Notes under the pieces: generated by a model | The model's database searches: none | What the model saw: the letters and a program-made list of their open reading frames with translations, nothing else | Told to the model about the DNA's origin: nothing | Assembly (NCBI RefSeq): GCF_030272615.1 | Contig: NC_081406.1 | Span: 484,745,900-484,809,899, forward strand | Direction: 5' to 3' | Length of the DNA stretch: 64,000 bases | Origin: Cryptomeria japonica | Taxonomy: Eukaryota > Streptophyta > Pinopsida > Cupressales > Cupressaceae | Made by a program: the position numbers and the translations under genes | Shown: positions 11,451-22,810 of the stretch, in pieces | How positions within the stretch are numbered: the first letter of the stretch is position 1 | Layout: each line of letters starts with the position of its first letter

Positions 11451-11574
11451 AAACTGGTCCATTTCATACCTCATGTCCTCCGGGAGAGGTTGATCAACTC
11501 CATCGGTTAGCTCCTTTTCCTTTTCACCTTTTGTTTTTATTGTTTTTGAGTTCTTTTGTTTTTGCAATTTTGCC

Positions 11575-12690
11575 TGCAGATCGGACTTTAAAGTCTGACC
11601 TGTAGGGTTTTCCTTTGTTAGAATTGCACATTAGACTTTAAAGTCTGATGTGAAATATTTTTGGATCTTCCCCTATAGATCAGACTTTAAAGTCTGACCT
11701 ACATGTATTTCTTCTCCTAAAGATCAGACTTTAAAGTCTGACCTGTAGGGAATTTTCCCTTGCACATCGGACTTTAAAGTCCGATGTTTAGTTTGACAAT
11801 AGAGGCTTGCATGTTGGACTTTAAAGTCCACCTTGCAAGAAGTTTTATGCCACATGTTAGAATTCAAAGCCCGACATTTATAGTGTTCTTGACATTAATG
11901 TTGACATTAATTTCTTAATATGAGGGTTTATTTATTAATTTTTGAGTCTTTTTTCCTCATTTTGCTTGCTAATTGTTTCTCCTCGCGTGCCCTCTTTCTC
12001 TCCTCCTCCATTTTGGCTCTTGATCTACTTGCTGATTCAATGAATTCTATCGATCACCGTGGTTGAGGTAGGTTTTCATTTCATTTCAGTTTTCTTTCCT
12101 TTGTCGATATCTTATTTTTTGTTTTGTTTGTCGTTTCCTTTTGTCTTCATTATTGAGGTTAGGGGCACATCAGATTTTAAAATCTGATTGCCCCTGATCT
12201 ATTTTTCTTCCCTTTTCTTTACCCTACATGTCAAGTTTCAAATCCTGACATGTAGGGTGATGGATTGATATGTCTCCTACATATTGGACTTTAAAGTCCG
12301 ATATGCAGGATATGTCCTTCCTGCTAATAGGTCATGTTTTAAAACCCGACGTGTTGGCAGGAGGTTTTTGTCTTATATATCGGACTTTAAAGTCCGATAT
12401 GTAGAGTCTGGTTTATCTGGTTGAGATGTCGAGTTTTAAAACCCAACATGTCAACCTTAGTTCTTCCCCAAGAACATCGGACTTTAAAGTCCGATGTGCA
12501 CATTCTTTGTGCATACTTCCACTGCACATCAGACTTTAAAGTCTGATGTGCTAATATCTTTCACCCACCTCGCACATCAAAATTTAAAGTATGATATGTG
12601 AGGAAGATGTCTTGCCCCTGCACATCAGAATTTAAAGTCCGATGTGCAAATTTTGATGCTTAAGGTGCAGATCAAACTTTTTTCCCCGAC
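11575..12690. repeat. Array of ~18 imperfect palindromes around GGACTTTAAAGTCC
   Basis: Palindromic units of 18-42 bp recur at about 11581, 11627, 11680, 11724, 11764, 11815, 11853, 12161, 12221, 12275, 12320, 12375, 12419, 12474, 12524, 12568, 12619 and 12666. The commonest core is ATCGGACTTTAAAGTCCGAT or its TCAGACTTTAAAGTCTGA form. Arms extend differently in each unit and stay paired: AGGGGCA with TGCCCCT at 12161, ACCCTACATGTCA with TGACATGTAGGGT at 12221, CCTGC with GCAGG at 12320. A 285-bp unit-free gap (11877-12160) splits it. It lies between the G remnant and the F coding region. Confidence 0.9.
11877..12160 (+). promoter_or_regulatory. Possible promoter/leader between the two halves of the palindrome array
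   Basis: This gap holds an AT-rich stretch (TTTATTTATTAATTTTTGAG near 11928) followed by a pyrimidine-rich patch (about 11980-12015, CTCTTTCTCTCCTCCTCC) and a GGTAGG near 12070 that could be a 5' splice site. Plant promoters often have a TATA-like stretch followed by a Y patch. This is suggestive only; no transcript evidence is available. Confidence 0.25.
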
Positions 12691-12820
12691 CTACCAGTTT
12701 TTGACAGTTTTGTTCCTAAGTCCGTTTTGGCTCTGAATTCTTGATCCATTTGATAAATTTTGGTTTTCTAATGATGATGATTGTCAAAAATATCTAATCC
12801 CCAGTGTTGGATGCAGTCCT

Positions 12821-13175
12821 TTGGAAATGTCAAAGCCCTCTCAAGACAAATTAGAGCCTTCTTCAAGTCAGTTGGAATCTTCTCTGAGCAAGTTGTCAGA
12901 AAAGAAGATGAAGTTCATGCATGATAAATACTTGAATATGTATCCAGAAAGCTCAGTCGACTCCAATATCAAGGAGATAAGAGATATAGAGATTGGTCAT
13001 GTGAATATGCAGGAATTCATTGACCTAGTTGAGAAAGCACCTTCTTGTCTATCGAACCTGATCAAATCAAAGCTGCATAAGTATGCATCCTTTCTAATAG
13101 CCGCCCATGATCCAAACTTTGTACTTGTAGTGGCAGATCATTTTGATCTAAATACAAGACAAGTAAAGGATGTTG
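12821..13175 (+). pseudogene. F coding region, piece 1 (N-terminal)
   Basis: Unassigned. An open frame starts MEMSKPSQDK at 12821 (a second ATG at 12827) and runs 118 codons to the solo LTR at 13176. It includes KFMHDKYLNMYPESSV and EFIDLVEKAPSCLSN. After the LTR the same frame resumes at 14234, so the LTR split the gene. The N-terminus is Ser-rich and then helical. No zinc knuckle, protease, RT or integrase motif is visible. It may be an accessory or gag-like ORF of an element whose ends are outside the window, or a captured host gene; I cannot tell which. Confidence 0.65.
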
Positions 13176-14228
13176 TGTTAGGTCCCAGAGACAACTGAGA
13201 GGGGGGGTGAATCAGTTGTCTAATAAATTCAAACCAAAAACAACTTAACCAACTTAATGATTGATACCGGTAAACCAGTCTAATATGTCGGTACATAGTT
13301 TTAATAGTTAATTGCAATACCGGTAAGGATTAATGCATGAAACAAAAAGACAAAGTCATCCACAACACATAACACCAATATTTTTACGTAGAAACCCTAT
13401 AAGGGGAAAAACCAAAGTGGGAAACCTTACCCAGAATCAGATGATACTATTGCAGATAGTAAGTGTATATAAATGGGGTCTGCACATGCAAAAAGGCCAA
13501 GCGCCTAGAGCTCACTGCTCAATCACAAATGGGAGTCACACTTACTACAATTGGATGGTTAAATCCAATACGAATGTACTGTTCAAAATAGCATCTTCAT
13601 ATGCTGGATTCAATACCAGTGTAGTTCTGATATGCTTTCACAAAAACCTTGCTTCACCTTCAAAAGATGTCTGCATGTATAGCTCTACTCAATCTCACAT
13701 ATACCTTCACACAATTCCCTTTTTTCACATTCTTTCCTTCGATCTTACAAATAAGATCTTACATTTATATCATAACCCAAGACCAATTTTAGTAGGTCAG
13801 CTCTACAAGATATTACAATAAATCATTTTACAAACAATATAATATCCGATGCAATAACTGATTCAACATGTCAGCTTAATGCATTTACAACAATAATAAG
13901 TCATCTCCATAGCGTGTCATGCTGATCTGGAAAAGATAAACCTGTCAGTGTATATCCTCGACCTATTTGTTGGTAACAACAAATATGCAAATACAAATAT
14001 GCTAATAAACAAATCACCAAGACAAAGTGTCCAAACGATGTCTTTGACATTACCAAGTGTTTTCCATGCCATTCCAAGTGTCGGTGATCATTATATCCTA
14101 TTGGTGTACCAGATACCGGTGACTATTCATAAGTCATTTGCTAGCTGGTGAATAATGTTGATTCTCCAAAGTGCTAGAGTTTTAGTAGGTGTTGACATCA
14201 ATGACAAAACCATACCAAAATACCAACA
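13176..14228 (-). mobile_element. Solo LTR, reverse orientation
   Basis: On the plus strand it starts TGTTAGGTCCCAGAGACAAC and ends CATACCAAAATACCAACA. Read in reverse it begins TGTTGGTATTTTGG and ends with the C-rich run and CTAACA, the same termini as the LTRs of A, B and E. Flanks are TGTTG (13171-13175) and TGCTG (14229-14233), a 5-bp duplication with one mismatch. There is no internal region, so it is the product of LTR-LTR recombination. The open frame at 13333-13821 inside it has no support as a gene. Confidence 0.9.
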
Positions 14229-14538
14229 TGCTGACCAGAATGTGGTCATGTCATTAGACAATGTTTTCTTCAACAGTGTGTCCAAGGGTTCTGTAGTTGA
14301 GGAAGTGGCTGATATTACTTAGGAGAATGCTCGAGAATATTTTGAGAAAAAAAATACAAAGTGTAAGAAGATAATTAATACAGTTTTTCTCTCTACTACT
14401 AGAAATTGCACCACTTCTAGATGGCTAGAGTATTTTCATAGAAGTGACTTCAATGAGAAGTATAATGATATGGTAACCATGTTGGCATGAGTGAAAGGCC
14501 TGAAGGATTCCCACTATTTCTAAAACTAAACATGTTAC
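14229..14538 (+). pseudogene. F coding region, piece 2
   Basis: It continues the frame of piece 1 after the solo LTR. It contains NVVMSLDNVFFNSVSK, ENAREYFEKKNTKCKK and SRWLEYFHRSDFNEKYNDM. Stops occur at the codon before ENAREY and near the right end (three), at positions that would be Gln, Arg or Trp. It ends at the element C insertion; the frame resumes at 54663. Confidence 0.65.
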
Positions 14539-14819
14539 TATATTGCTTTGTGAAGTGTGATACCTACAACTGCAACACAAAACACTCAATAGATCATTAC
14601 AAGCATGGTTAAGAAATTAAGAGAAAATGAAAGATCAAACCATGACAAAGCAACCTATCACCTCCTAGGAGATGCGAGTATGGATTTGCTCTCAGATCTG
14701 GATAAGCAATCCTAATGACTTGACTACACCTAGATGAAGGATTTGAAATGATAATGATGTACAAAGATGAGATTGATTATGCTAGATTTATCCAAGAGAC
14801 TAATTGAGCTAATTATATG
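14539..14819 (-). repeat. Element C 3' LTR, left fragment
   Basis: It matches 53483 onward of C's other LTR (CTTTGTGAAGTGTGATACC, then the shared ACTCAATAGATCATTACAAG). It stops at ATATG (14815-14819), the target duplication of element D. The first few bases differ between copies, so the left edge is uncertain by about 5 bp. Confidence 0.85.
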
Positions 14820-16001
14820 TGTGTCGACTTGAATTTCATCCTCAGAATGCTACCTGCAACAAGTTAGTTTCACAAAATACAAATGGAAATGCTACAGGAA
14901 ATCCAAACTCAACCAATGAAACTACATGAAATACATATGAAATAAAAATACTAATATTACCTTCATGTTTTATGTCTCATTGTGTCCTAACTCCACTGTT
15001 TCTGGTTGCAGATGATGTGCTCTCAGACAATGCACAGATAGCTTCCAAGATGGCATATAAAGAATGGACTGATAACTAATAGTTAACTGATACTATGATA
15101 TGCAATACTACATGATTATGCTAAAATGATTATGCTATATGATAATTGCTATTTGCTTCAAGATTAAAACTCACAGATGCATAAGTTTTACAAATGATTT
15201 TCTTGAAAATGCACTTGAAGTCTAACTCTTCCTCAACTGAAGCTCTTGATTTTATAGACTTTGAGAGGATGAAATGATGTGGCTTAGATCAACAATCATG
15301 ATCAAATCTATAGATTTGGATGGTTGTGAGAAAAGGTGAAGGTTGAGAGAAAGGGGGAAGGAGAAGACAAGTGTCACCCATCTCACCTTGACTGGGTTGT
15401 TGACTGAGGGAATCTAGGGATGGTTGGAGAAAATTTAGGCATGACAGGACAAGTGGACTCAAGTCCTTCCTAAGATGTAGGGAGTGTTGGAGAGAATATA
15501 GGAAATGGTTATGAAATATGTGTACGTACACAATATTCATTAAATTTGGAGGTTGAAGATAAATGATGAATTAATATTTTAAGAAATATTAATTTCCTTA
15601 GCCACATGTTTGATGAGTTGGCAAAGGGAAGATGAAATGGAGATGGAAGGGTGAGTTGGAAAAGGGATTTAAATAATTTAAGAAATTATTTAATATTTGA
15701 GACTATAGGATAGAAGAATAACCATTAAATATTAGATATTCAATTGATTGGAGGAGATAAATAAACATTAGATATTTAATTAACTTGGTTAGAGGAATAA
15801 TTAAATATTAGATATTTAATTATTTTAGAGGAATAGAATAGATGAACTAATTAATAAAATATTAATTAAATTAATTAATAGAAAGACATGAAATGAATTA
15901 AATAAATTAATCTTTTCAAATTAACTATTTAATAGAAGAATAATTATTGAATAAATATAAAATATTTATTTAATCGCTATAGCTATTTTTATGTGTATAC
16001 A
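14820..16001 (-). repeat. Element D 3' LTR
   Basis: The plus strand reads TGTGTCGACTTGAATTTC to GTGTATACA, 1182 bp. It aligns along its length with 37394-38557, with mainly transitions and small indels. The right third is very AT-rich, with alternating TTAATTAA words. The frame at 15289-15540 has no coding support. Confidence 0.92.
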
Positions 16002-16190
16002 TTTTGCCCCTCTTTGAAATGATGTCGAGACAACATTGTTTCAAAGATTAAATCAAGTCTCGATAGTGTGCGTGACGAAGATTAAAAATCCTGATTGTGT
16101 GCCCCCTCAGGAGATTGATCATGAATTTGTTGAAAACTTCAGTTTGAATGATTGATCTCATGATAATTGATAAAAATTCAGTCAATTAAA
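16002..16190 (-). promoter_or_regulatory. Element D polypurine tract and adjoining internal sequence
   Basis: TTTTGCCCCTCTTT at 16002-16015 is, on the minus strand, AAAGAGGGGCAAAA directly before the LTR start TGTATACA. Element C has the same tract at 39387-39400. The rest up to 16190 is AT-rich internal sequence of D ending with TTAAA, the target duplication of element B. Confidence 0.8.
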
Positions 16191-17010
16191 TGTTGACATA
16201 TGCACACTCCAATGAGACATTGTATGTGATTGAAGGTTTTGTCATTGATAGCAACCTTGCAATCCTATGGCACCGACAAGACATTATACCAGCAAAGCAT
16301 TACACTGGCAGGATAGTGCATTGGCATCAGCATATCACACTCTACACTGGCACTCAGGACACTGGCACCGACACATAAGAAAACAAGTATACCGGCACAG
16401 AGGCCGACAGGATTTTTGTAATTCGATATTTTGTTTATTATTGTAAGCCAACTTGGAAAATTGTAAAATGACTCTTATATATAAAGGAGATCATTGTAGA
16501 CATTTATAAGAGGTAGTAGAAGCATTAAGGAAAATATTAGGTAGACCTCATATGCGAAATATAGGTCAAAGGGTATATGTAAAGAATAGAGTAGGAACCG
16601 GTATTGAATCTGGCATTGAAGATGCTATTGTAAAGCAGTACAAGTCATTGGATTAGTATAATCCTCATTGTAAGTCAATGTGACTTCTCATTGAGCAGTG
16701 AGCTCTAGGTAGTTGGCCTTCCTGCATGTGTAGGCCCCTATTGTAAGTAATATTCTCTTATTGGCCAGTGAGTGAATATTGTGGGTCACAAATCCCATCG
16801 AGGTTTTTCCCATACCAGGTTTCCTCATTAACATCTTGTGTTATGGTGTACTTTTCATGTGGATGTTCTTGATTCTGTTTATTGCATTATCTCTTGCATA
16901 CCAGTACACTATTATATTATGTTTTGTATCTTTTAACTTAAGAAATATTTATTACCGGTTAGATACTGATTCACCCCCCCCCCCTCTCAATATTTGTGGG
17001 ACCCTTAACA
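16191..17010 (+). repeat. Element B 5' LTR
   Basis: 820 bp, TGTTGACATATGCACACT to GGGACCCTTAACA. Relative to the 3' copy it has an extra segment of about 30 bp near 16365-16400. Many single changes turn CCGG-type words into CTGG or CCAG. The last 50 bases carry the run of nine or more C before TCTCAATATT. Confidence 0.9.
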
Positions 17011-17012
17011 AT

Positions 17013-17024
17013 TGATATCAAAGC
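17013..17024 (+). promoter_or_regulatory. Primer binding site (element B), mutated
   Basis: TGATATCAAAGC lies two bases after the LTR. It differs from the initiator tRNA-Met site TGGTATCAGAGC by two G-to-A changes, again transitions expected from cytosine loss on the other strand. Confidence 0.8.
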
Positions 17025-17081
17025 TTGGTCCTCTCTTTTCAGAAGCCTAACAACTTGAGGAAGATCTTGACACTGGTAAAG

Positions 17082-18302
17082 ATGGAAAATCTGATGAAGC
17101 AACTTGAAGGAGCTCTTACAGACTATGATGCAGAAAAATTGAAAAATATCAAACTAGAAGATGATTTAAGGGCAGCTCAGGATATCATTTAGGCACTTCA
17201 AGAAAATTTTACTGTTGCAAGAAATAAAAGAAGAGAACTTTGTGAAAAATTTCAAAATGAGAATGATGAAAAGGAATCACTTAATGTTATGATAAGCAAG
17301 TTGAAACAAGAGATCATGACAACAAAAAATGAAATGCAAGATATGACTATGAGATTTTGCAAAGAGATTGAGGATAGGAAGAAGAATGAAGAAGAATTGA
17401 CCAAAAGACTAAGTGATGCAACAAATGAGAACACAAGACTTAGCTATGAAAATGACATGTTGAAGATAGATCCGATGCATACTCAGAATGACTAAAATGA
17501 ACTGATGAGACAAAAAGAAATCTTGGAAAGAGAACTAGAAACTGCAAATCAACACAAAGAAAAGTTCAAGAAAAGCTCAGAGGAACTTGGTACCTTGCTG
17601 AAGAATCAAAAACCTAAAGGTGACACTTCTGGAATTGGCTTTGAAGTTGGTGAAAGCTCCGGTACTGCAAATACTCAAGATCACAGCAAACCGGTAAGAC
17701 AACCTAATGCTTATAAATTCAATGGAAAATGCTTTAACTATAATAAGTATGGTCATAGAGCAAATGAATGTAGATCTAGGAATTATCAGAATATCAACAC
17801 ACCCACCGGTCAATGTTCAAAATGCAACAAAGTTGGTCACAACTCTGAAAACAACAGAATGAATGTGAGATGTTATGTTTGTGGAAGATTTGGACATTTA
17901 TCAAATCAATGCAGAACACAAACCGACATAGGTTATGGGAAATCTATTTAGAAGAATAATGTAACTTGTTATGCATGTAACAAGATTGGGCATATTGCTA
18001 AATTTTGTAGAAGTAAAGGAACACCGGTAGACAACAAAAGTGCTAGCTTGAAAGGTAAAGAAAAGGTTGAAGAAGTTAAGCAAGAATTCTCAAAACAATG
18101 GATTAGAAAAGCTGATCTAAATATTGGGAATACTCCTCCACCAGTAGAACCAACCAATGCTTCACCGGTAGGACAGAGTGATGCTTCACCGGAAGGACAG
18201 AGCAGTGCTGCACTAGTAGGAAGTTCTTCATCTAAATTGAAGAAAATTTCCTTGAGGGTTTGGCAATCTAATGACACATGTACTAATTATTCCCTCGGTT
18301 AG
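17082..18302 (+). pseudogene. Element B ORF1: coiled-coil, zinc-knuckle gag-like protein
   Basis: The ATG at 17082 (MENLMKQLEGALTDYD) is the first after the primer site and matches B'. One frame of 406 codons runs to 18302 with stops at 17190, 17493 and 17949. The stops at 17190 and 17949 are Gln in B'. Residues 1-180 are coiled coil (MTMRFCKEIEDRKKNEEEL). Then come four CCHC-type motifs: CFNYNKYGHRANEC (second Cys lost), CSKCNKVGHNSENN (last Cys lost), CYVCGRFGHLSNQC and CYACNKIGHIAKFC (both intact). The tail is Pro/Ser-rich. Confidence 0.82.
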
Positions 18303-18526
18303 AGATAAGAAGTTGAAAATTATTTATTACCGGCAGACAATGTTAAGTGAATACTTAACCAGCATGCAAATAATGTGGTAGATGGCGAAAAGACATTATA
18401 AAATTAAATTTTTGGCTCCATTTCATTTCACCGAAATTTCAAATTTTCAGAGAGTGCAAAGATTCTGAGCTAATGCATTTCGAGCAAGAGGCAAGCACAC
18501 TCCAAGGCAGTAAAAGGTATTTAATC

Positions 18527-21500
18527 ATGGCATCCACCTCTGCAATTGAATACATAGCAAACCCTACTGTAGTTGAAGTAATAAAAACACCTAGGCCCAT
18601 ATTTCAGTTAGTTCCCGAGATAGCAAAGAAGGATGATACCTTAGGTACTTTTTCTCAAATTCCTAAGGGAGTTGTATATGTTGAAGACCCCAGAATGTAC
18701 ATCCACTGCAACATTGAAGAGTTAGGAGATGAGGAAATCAAAACCATATATAAAACCGTGATATGTGATAATATCAAAAATGTTAAAGATAAACACAAGA
18801 TTATTGAGACCCTAGGATTTACAGAGATCCTTAGCATTCCTGAATTTCCTAAGGATGTGATTAGGATAGTTTTATGCAGAGTTCATGGAGAATTTTTCTG
18901 GTTAGATGCAATCCATAAGATCACCAAGGAAGCTGTGAAAGCTATCATAGGGTTACCGACCACCGATAAGAGACCAGATAAAACCAAGAAGGTTCCTAAT
19001 GACTTAGTTATAAAACTAACTGGTGCAACATTCGACAAGAGGTCTCTAAGGGTTAATGATGTAAAAGATATCAATGTGAGATTCATCAGTATGATATTAG
19101 GTTATAAAGCCACTCATGCTAATAGACTTAATTCAGTTTCAAGTTTATACATTAAGAGTGCTTATGATATGGTAATAGACAATGCAAAAATTGACATATG
19201 TGAATGGTTAAAGGATGAACTAATTGACAACCTTGGAAAGATCAAGAAGGACAAGAAAGGAACTTTTACATTTGGAAATCTGTTAGTATGCCTAATGCTA
19301 CACAGAACAAAATAGGTTCCCGGTATAGGTTACAAAGAACTTGGATATGACATACTGGTAGGAAAACAATTGACTGAACAATTCAATAACATGGGTGAGA
19401 ACAAGGAAAACAATATTAATGACTTCTTTCAAGCATTAAAGACCAAAATGAAGAAAAGAGTAAGGTTATCTCAGAAATTAGTAGACAAATACAAAGATGA
19501 TATATGCTTTGTCATTAAGAAAGATGAAATTTGGATGGAAGCGGTCATCCCAAGGACAATTTGGGTAACCGAGATGGGCTATGAAACAAATGATCACATA
19601 GTTGAAACATATGCTAAAGCACTTCTGGAAGCCCCCAATGAACCTAAGGAAGAAGTATTTGGTAGTGCTGAGACTATAGAAAACCAAATACAATCAAAGA
19701 AAAGAGTAAAGAAGGTTGAGGCATTTGTAAGAAAAGGGTCCAGACAAGAAAAAGCCATTAAGGAAGATGTATTGAAGAAAATCGGCATAACAGAGGATGA
19801 GTTGGCAGCTCCACAACCTGAAACTCACCTATCACCGGTAGGTACTTCTTTGGAAGGTGACATGCCAGCAACTTTTAAAAGAGTTGTAAGAAAAAGAGAT
19901 CCCTCACCGGCAACCACACCTTCACCTAGAAGAATAAGACAAAAGCAACAAGCAGTGAGATCTCTGGTTAGAAAGGCCACACCAAAGAAGAAACTGACAC
20001 CTAAGAAGAAGAAAAGGACAAACAAAGACTTGGCCCCTCTTGATATACTGCTAAATGAAATCACAGAGGAAGGTAAACTGAAGAACATAGAGAAAATTTA
20101 TGACACTCTAACAGCTGATGAGAAAGAGCAAGTTGAGAATAGTGTTATATTGCATATGGACATGTACAAGAAATTTTTGATGGAAGTAGTAAATGAAATT
20201 CCTGATGAATTATTCAAAAGGCTAGAAGCAAGAAGACAGACAGTGATAGAATTAGATAAGAAAATAAAAATTGAGAAGCTACTTGTTGTATATCTGGTAG
20301 ACTCTCCAAAATAAATTGATGATTTGATTGCTCAAGCAAACTGGTCAGTATTCTCTATTGCACACCGACATATTTCACTAGTGGCAGGAAGAGTTAATGA
20401 AGTGACAGAGGAAACAGAAGATGGATGGGATATATTCCTGGTTGAAAAAGAAAAACAAGAAGAGTACAGGAACCCTAAACCTATAAAGGTATATTAGAAA
20501 GATAGAGACAAGGGGAAAGGTAAAGTTGGTGGACCACCAAGCATCAAAGTTAAAGACAACCTACCCCCACCGGTGAAAATAACAACTACAAAAGATCAAC
20601 CAGTAGCTGAAAGTATGGATGTAGAGGATAACAATCCTAATTTTGAAGTCCTATATACTGTGAATGTTGATACTCAGAAGATCAACATAATAGTAGACAA
20701 AGATACAACTGATAAGTCAGCTATGGCTAATGAGCCTCTAGTAGCAGGGGAAATAGAGAAACCGACAGAAGATATAGAGAAAAAGGTAGAGACTGAGTCA
20801 CAGACTGAGACAACACAACATATAGAGAAACCAACAGAGCTAAAGGCTCTGGAACAACATCAACTGGAACAAGTACATAAGGAAATAGTGCCACCGGTAA
20901 CTAGTGAAGTAGGAAAACCAGTGCTTAAAGAAATGCAGATACAAACTGACCTACCAGAGGTCAATACAAGCATGGTTACTTCCACCAATACTCAGATTGT
21001 TGGATCATCATCAGCATTCAAATCAACAAATGTGACTGAGGTACTACTTGATTCTATCAAGAAAATAATTGACTGCAACTCACAGGCTTACAAAGCAATT
21101 GATGATTCTATACCAATTTTGAAGGTAATAGCTCCCAACTGTAATATAGATAATAAAGATTCTTTAGGACAATTGGATACATTGTGTAAATATATCTCAG
21201 AAAAAATTGAGAAAATAAAGGAAGAGTCAGTGAAGGATAAGGTAGAAATTGAAAAATAGAAATTCTTTGATGAGGAAATAAAGAAGTGTAATAGAGATTT
21301 TGACACACTTCTACTGGAACTATGTAATTTGTTGAAAGAATACAAAAATTTGTATAAAGATACATGTAAAACAAACTTTTTGACTGTAGATATTGACAAG
21401 AAAATGAGCAAGGCGCAGGATGAGATAAATAAACTTGCAGACAACTTTGTCAACTCACCTGATACACTATTAGTTTTTGAAGAGAAGATAGAAAATTTTG

Positions 21501-21787
21501 AGGAAGAACTACTCAAATTAGAAAGGGAGAAAGAAAGAATAATAAACAAGGAAAAACATTTGAGATCTAAACTAAGTCCAAGATTGGACTATTTAGCATC
21601 TCTGGGGAAGGAAATTTCCGAGGCATTAACACAGGGAAGCAAAACACCGACAGAGCATTTGCAACATCTCATCGGTACAGTGAAGAGAATTGAGACAACA
21701 ATAAAGGATAGTAAGAAATTTATGGATAGTATAAACTTGATTTTGGGAGATCTTTTTCAGATTATAACTACCCAGCTACAAGGTTGA
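18527..21787 (+). pseudogene. Element B ORF2: unassigned 1086-residue protein
   Basis: A single frame from MASTSAIEYIANPTVVEV to the stop at 21785-21787, with stops at 19313, 20312, 20495 and 21257 and no frameshift. The N-terminal ~330 residues are globular, with YIHCNIEELGDEEI, RIVLCRVHGEFFWLDAIHKI, ILGYKATHANRLNSVSSL and FGNLLVCLMLH. A basic linker follows, rich in KKKLTPKKKKR. A helical domain is next (YDTLTADEKEQVENSVI, FKRLEARRQTVIELDKKI), then an acidic stretch, then a C-terminal coiled coil. The TAG at 19313 is also present in B'. It has no enzyme motif I can identify. A structural or chromatin-binding role would be a guess. Confidence 0.75.
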
Positions 21788-21849
21788 GGTTATGGATAGA
21801 TGAAACTACAAACTCTACTGACATCTTGACAACCTTTATCATTGATGCC

Positions 21850-22015
21850 AAAGGGGGAGTAGTTGGATGAGAAAATTCAAAACATAGGAATCATATGCTC
21901 AGGGGGAGCTCTCACATTTTTGATAAACATTTTTGGTAACATTTTTGGACTACATATTTTTGGATACTTTTTGAAATTTCTCATGAGTGTTGCCATCAAT
22001 GCCAAAGGGGGAGAT
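21850..22015 (+). promoter_or_regulatory. Three polypurine boxes of element B
   Basis: AAAGGGGGAG at 21850-21859, CAGGGGGAG at about 21900-21908 and AAAGGGGGAGAT at 22004-22015 before the LTR. The first and third are each preceded by CAT(C/T)(A/G)ATGCC-like sequence, as if the region were duplicated. Confidence 0.78.
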
Positions 22016-22805
22016 TATTGGCATATGCACACTCCAATGAGACATTGTATGTGATTGAAGGTTTTTTCATTGATGGAAACCTTGCAATCCTATGGCACCG
22101 GAAAGACATTATACCGGCAAAGCATTACACTGGCAAGATAGTGCACCAGCATCAGCAGATCACACTCTACACCGGCACTCAGGACACCGGCATAGAGGCC
22201 GACAGGATTTTTGTTATGCAATATTTTGTTTATTATTGTAAGGTGACTTGGCAAATTGTAAAATGACTCTTATATATAAAGGATATCATTGTAGACATTT
22301 ATAAGAGGTAGTAGAAGCATTAAGGAAAATATTAGGTAGACCTCATATGCGAAATATAGGTCAAAGGGTATATGTAAAGAATAGAGCAGGAACCGGTACA
22401 GAATCTGGCATTGAAGATGCTATTGTAAAGTAGTACAAGTCATTGGATTAGTATAATCCTCATTGTAAGTCAGTGTGACTTCTCATTGAGCAGTGAGCTC
22501 TAGGCAGTTGGCCTTCCTGCATGTGCAGGCCCCTTTTGTAAGTAATATTCTCTTATTGGCCAGTGAGTGAATATTGTGGGTCACAAATCCCATTGAGGTT
22601 TTTCCCACACCGGGTTTCCTTGTTAACATCTTGTGTTATGGTGTACTTTTCATGTGGATGTTCTTGATTCTATTTATTGCATTATCTCTTGCATATTGGT
22701 ACACTGTTATATTATGTTTTGCATGTTTTAACTTAAGAAATATTTATTACCGGTTAGATACTGATTCACCCCCCCCCCCTCTCAGTATCTGTGGGACCCC
22801 TAACA
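22016..22805 (+). repeat. Element B 3' LTR
   Basis: 790 bp, starting TATTGGCATATGCACACT (first G changed to A) and ending GGGACCCCTAACA, then TTAAA. Collinear with 16191-17010. Confidence 0.9.
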
Positions 22806-22810
22806 TTAAA

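Larger units (their letters stand above)
16191..22805 (+). mobile_element. Element B: pol-less LTR retrotransposon (6.6 kb)
   Basis: Complete, with 5' LTR 16191-17010, primer site, ORF1, ORF2, three polypurine boxes and 3' LTR 22016-22805. Perfect TTAAA duplications lie at 16186-16190 and 22806-22810. It is inserted in the 3' region of D, between the D polypurine tract and the PMD pseudogene. Both reading frames can be followed end to end with stops but no frameshift. This is the best preserved copy of the pol-less plan in the window. B' at 46012-52527 is the same family. Confidence 0.92.

Noticed and set aside
11575-12690. CRISPR-like array
   Set aside because: Units are palindromes of varied length with irregular spacing and no unique spacers of constant size, and the genome is clearly a plant's.
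13333-13821. 162-codon frame as a gene
   Set aside because: It lies wholly inside a solo LTR, antisense to it, with no conserved motif.
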